Shown here one piece after another: positions 62,525-64,000 of a stretch of DNA of 64,000 bases. The notes under the pieces were generated by a model, which worked only from the letters and a program-made list of their open reading frames with translations, was not told the DNA's origin and made no database searches. Numbering within the stretch: the stretch's first letter is position 1; every line of letters begins with the position of its first letter. Source of the DNA: Bifidobacterium asteroides (GTDB lineage Bacteria; Actinomycetota; Actinomycetes; Actinomycetales; Bifidobacteriaceae); the NCBI RefSeq assembly GCF_003202695.1, contig NZ_QGLL01000008.1, positions 1 to 64,000 on the forward strand. Direction: 5' to 3'. The position numbers and the translations under genes are program-made.

Positions 62525-63226
62525 TCAGCTTGCCGTGTCTTTCTGAGTATTGTCTGATAGTTTGCTGACCGCCTCTGTTGGACGAGAGGTCCTCTTAACA
62601 GAGCCAGACTTGCGATGGTGAGCCCCGCTTCGGCTGCTGCGACGCCACCAGATCGCCACAGCTATGCCCAGAATGACCAGGACCACAACCGTTACTGAAA
62701 GGGCGATGATCATGACACGGTGATGCCGGTGGTTTTGATCCAAGGTCTCCACCTGGGTCATCATGGCCTTGGCTGAGCCCACCCAGTCGGGATTGCGTCC
62801 CTTGGTGACCGGCTCCAGAGCAGACTGCGAGAGCTGATCCACACTGGATTGGTCCTTGAGCCAATCCTGAGAGTTGCTGGAGACCGCCACCACCAATTTA
62901 CCGTCCTGAGAGGCCACGGCCAGCATAACCGTGTCATTTGCGGGCTTCGTCGACTCAAGCACCCGGGAAGCCCAGGTCTCCGGCTTGACGCCCTGATAGA
63001 AATGCGGCAGGTAGAGCAGTCGGACCGATACTCCTGTTTGTTCTGCGGTCTCCTTGATCGCATCCTTGACGGATCCCACGTCCGAACCCAGCAGATTCTG
63101 CGGATCGGTGATTGTGTCAGTCATGGTTCCGGACCCGGTTTCAGGCTCATCGGCAAAAGCCTTGGTCGGTCCAAAAACGCAGACCATCAAAACCATCGAG
63201 AGCAGGACAGCCAGAACCCGCCTCAT
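62525..63226 (-). CDS. Exported TPM-domain membrane protein
   Basis: A 233-residue protein with an N-terminal signal sequence (MRRVLAVLLSMVLMVCVFGP, probable cleavage after Ala25 in AFA), a TPM/TLP18.3-like domain (about 40-160, ITDPQNLLGSDVGSVKDAI and VMLAVASQDGKLVVAVSSN), a membrane helix (about 172-195, HRVMIIALSVTVVVLVILGI), and a basic cytoplasmic tail. TPM domains act as phosphatases or in photosystem repair in plants; the bacterial role is unclear. It is first in an operon with the two-component system, which hints at a sensing role (inference). A start 30 codons further up (MTVFTQ) is possible; no strong ribosome site decides. Confidence 0.75.
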   Translation of the reverse strand: MRRVLAVLLSMVLMVCVFGPTKAFADEPETGSGTMTDTITDPQNLLGSDVGSVKDAIKETAEQTGVSVRLLYLPHFYQGVKPETWASRVLESTKPANDTVMLAVASQDGKLVVAVSSNSQDWLKDQSSVDQLSQSALEPVTKGRNPDWVGSAKAMMTQVETLDQNHRHHRVMIIALSVTVVVLVILGIAVAIWWRRSSRSGAHHRKSGSVKRTSRPTEAVSKLSDNTQKDTAS

Positions 63227-63385
63227 GGCCAAAAGACAGCCCGGGCTCGTCTTGTGGAGGGCAACTGGTTCGACCACATGGACGCACGGACGGGGCAACT
63301 GCGTGAACACTGTCATAGTGTCCACAGTAGCGGTTGACGGCATTGGACTCCCCCACCATCACCGCCATTCACGGAAAGGAAAACC

Positions 63386-63679
63386 ATGACACGGTTCCAA
63401 GTTGATTCGGATCAGATACAGACGGCCTCCGGCGCGGTCAGCGGCTCGATAGGGGCCATCAGAGATGCCGTGGCGGGAATGTACACCAATCTGGACAATC
63501 TCCAAAGCGTCTGGCAGGGTTCGGCGGCCAGCCAATTCGCTACGGTGGCCCAGCAGTGGCGCACGTCTCAGGCCCAGATGGAACAAGCGCTTGAGGGCAT
63601 CCAGGCAGCCCTGACCCAAGCTTCGGCTCTCTATGCGGACACGGAAGCCCAGGCTACCCGCCTCTTCGCCGGAGCTTGA
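63386..63679 (+). CDS. WXG100 family (ESAT-6-like) protein
   Basis: The 97-residue helical protein has the WXG turn as Trp43-Gln-Gly45 in SVWQGSAA, the standard length and a helix-turn-helix hairpin plan. Such proteins are small substrates of ESX/type VII-like secretion and can form dimers. It has AAAGGAAAA before the start. No EccC/FtsK-type ATPase or membrane secretion gene is in the window, so it is either exported by a system elsewhere or acts alone. It is divergent from the TPM/two-component operon. Confidence 0.9.
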   Translation: MTRFQVDSDQIQTASGAVSGSIGAIRDAVAGMYTNLDNLQSVWQGSAASQFATVAQQWRTSQAQMEQALEGIQAALTQASALYADTEAQATRLFAGA

Positions 63680-63780
63680 GCATCCGGTCAATGAATGCAC
63701 TCACCTTCCAGCCTGTTCGCCATTGTCGGACGGATGCCAGATCCGGAAAAACCAATGACGCACTAGCAGAAGAACACCAA

Positions 63781-63819
63781 CAGGGGCCTGCGCACCATTG
63801 TCCGGCGCGCAGGCCCCTG
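63781..63819. terminator. Bidirectional terminator between WXG100 gene and groL
   Basis: A perfect 13-bp inverted repeat (CAGGGGCCTGCGC, 63781-63793, with GCGCAGGCCCCTG, 63807-63819) lies between convergent genes. The minus-strand side ends in TTGGTGTTCTTC and fits groL best. The rest of 63680-63867 shows nothing else. Confidence 0.75.
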
Positions 63820-63867
63820 TCCTTGGCGATCCACCAAATCAGCCGGAAAACCCGACCGGATCAGGGA

Positions 63868-64000
63868 TCAGTAGCCCATATCGCCCTGAGGCTGGCCAGC
63901 AGCTGGTGCCGGAGGCTCAGGCTTGTTGGCCACGACAGCCTCGGTGGTCAGGAAGAGCCCGGCGATGGAGGCAGCGTTCTGCAGCGCGGAACGGGTCACC
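63868..64000 (-). CDS. groL: Chaperonin GroEL (C-terminal part)
   Basis: The last 44 codons are visible: [23 protein letters not shown] is the conserved GroEL C-terminal core, and the tail is [17 protein letters not shown] rather than a Gly-Gly-Met repeat, as is common in Actinobacteria. The gene continues beyond the right edge. Its control region is outside the window. Confidence 0.95.
   Translation of the reverse strand, partial: VTRSALQNAASIAGLFLTTEAVVANKPEPPAPAAGQPQGDMGY

Overview
The window is chromosomal DNA from a high-GC actinobacterium, almost certainly a Bifidobacterium. The reasons are the argCJBDFRGH order with argR inside the operon, an NAD-dependent DNA ligase with a long bifidobacterial-type insert, the csp-DUF3027-clpC block, ECF vitamin transporters, polyphosphate glucokinase, and actinobacterial DUF3043/DUF4191 proteins. 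A complete Mn-type superoxide dismutase, rare in this genus, points towards the oxygen-tolerant, insect-gut B. asteroides-like branch; that placement is inference.

Layout. 1-300: end of an unidentified reading frame and a tRNA-Arg(ACG) with its promoter and terminator. 403-6071 (minus): a tightly coupled operon of tyrS, an RGG/TPR/acidic protein, a HAD phosphatase, a small protein and a TlyA-type rRNA methyltransferase. 6320-7051: SGNH hydrolase. 7145-16043 (minus): the arginine operon from argC to argH, with two candidate ARG boxes upstream of argC. 16152-22074 (minus): DJ-1 protein, small membrane protein, pheT, pheS and a TrmH/SpoU methyltransferase. 22289-22909 (plus): sodA.

23016-26356 (minus): TPP riboswitch, YkoE-type S component, and one polypeptide carrying two ABC ATPases plus EcfT (thiamine or HMP uptake). 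26388-32446: M20 dipeptidase, DUF3043, an orphan lipoamide dehydrogenase, DUF4191 and glnA, which looks like a relic of the actinobacterial lipoate/2-oxoacid dehydrogenase neighbourhood. 32647-43699: MFS permease, Mrp ATPase, ligA, a 1.1-kaa uncharacterised protein and a divergent GT-C-like membrane protein. 43718-49561 (minus): GH3 beta-glucosidase with an MFS sugar permease, a class I aminotransferase and polyphosphate glucokinase, plausibly a glucoside uptake and glucose phosphorylation group.

49755-55115 (plus): nitroreductase-like protein, a histidine-phosphatase homologue lacking its second catalytic His, then promoter, FMN riboswitch, RibU and a second single-chain ECF energizing module. 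55536-59730 (minus): clpC with an upstream ClgR-like palindrome, DUF3027 and a cold-shock protein. 59853-63226 (minus): TPM-domain membrane protein with an OmpR/HisKA two-component system. 63386-63679 (plus): WXG100 protein. The window ends in the 3' end of groL (minus).

No CRISPR array, prophage, complete IS element or rRNA was seen. Most of the window is core genome. The strongest unusual signals are the two riboswitch-controlled ECF systems built as one-chain A-A'-T proteins, the Mn-SOD, the charge-segregated RGG protein, the histidine-phosphatase homologue, a symmetrical divergent promoter, and several apparently leaderless starts.
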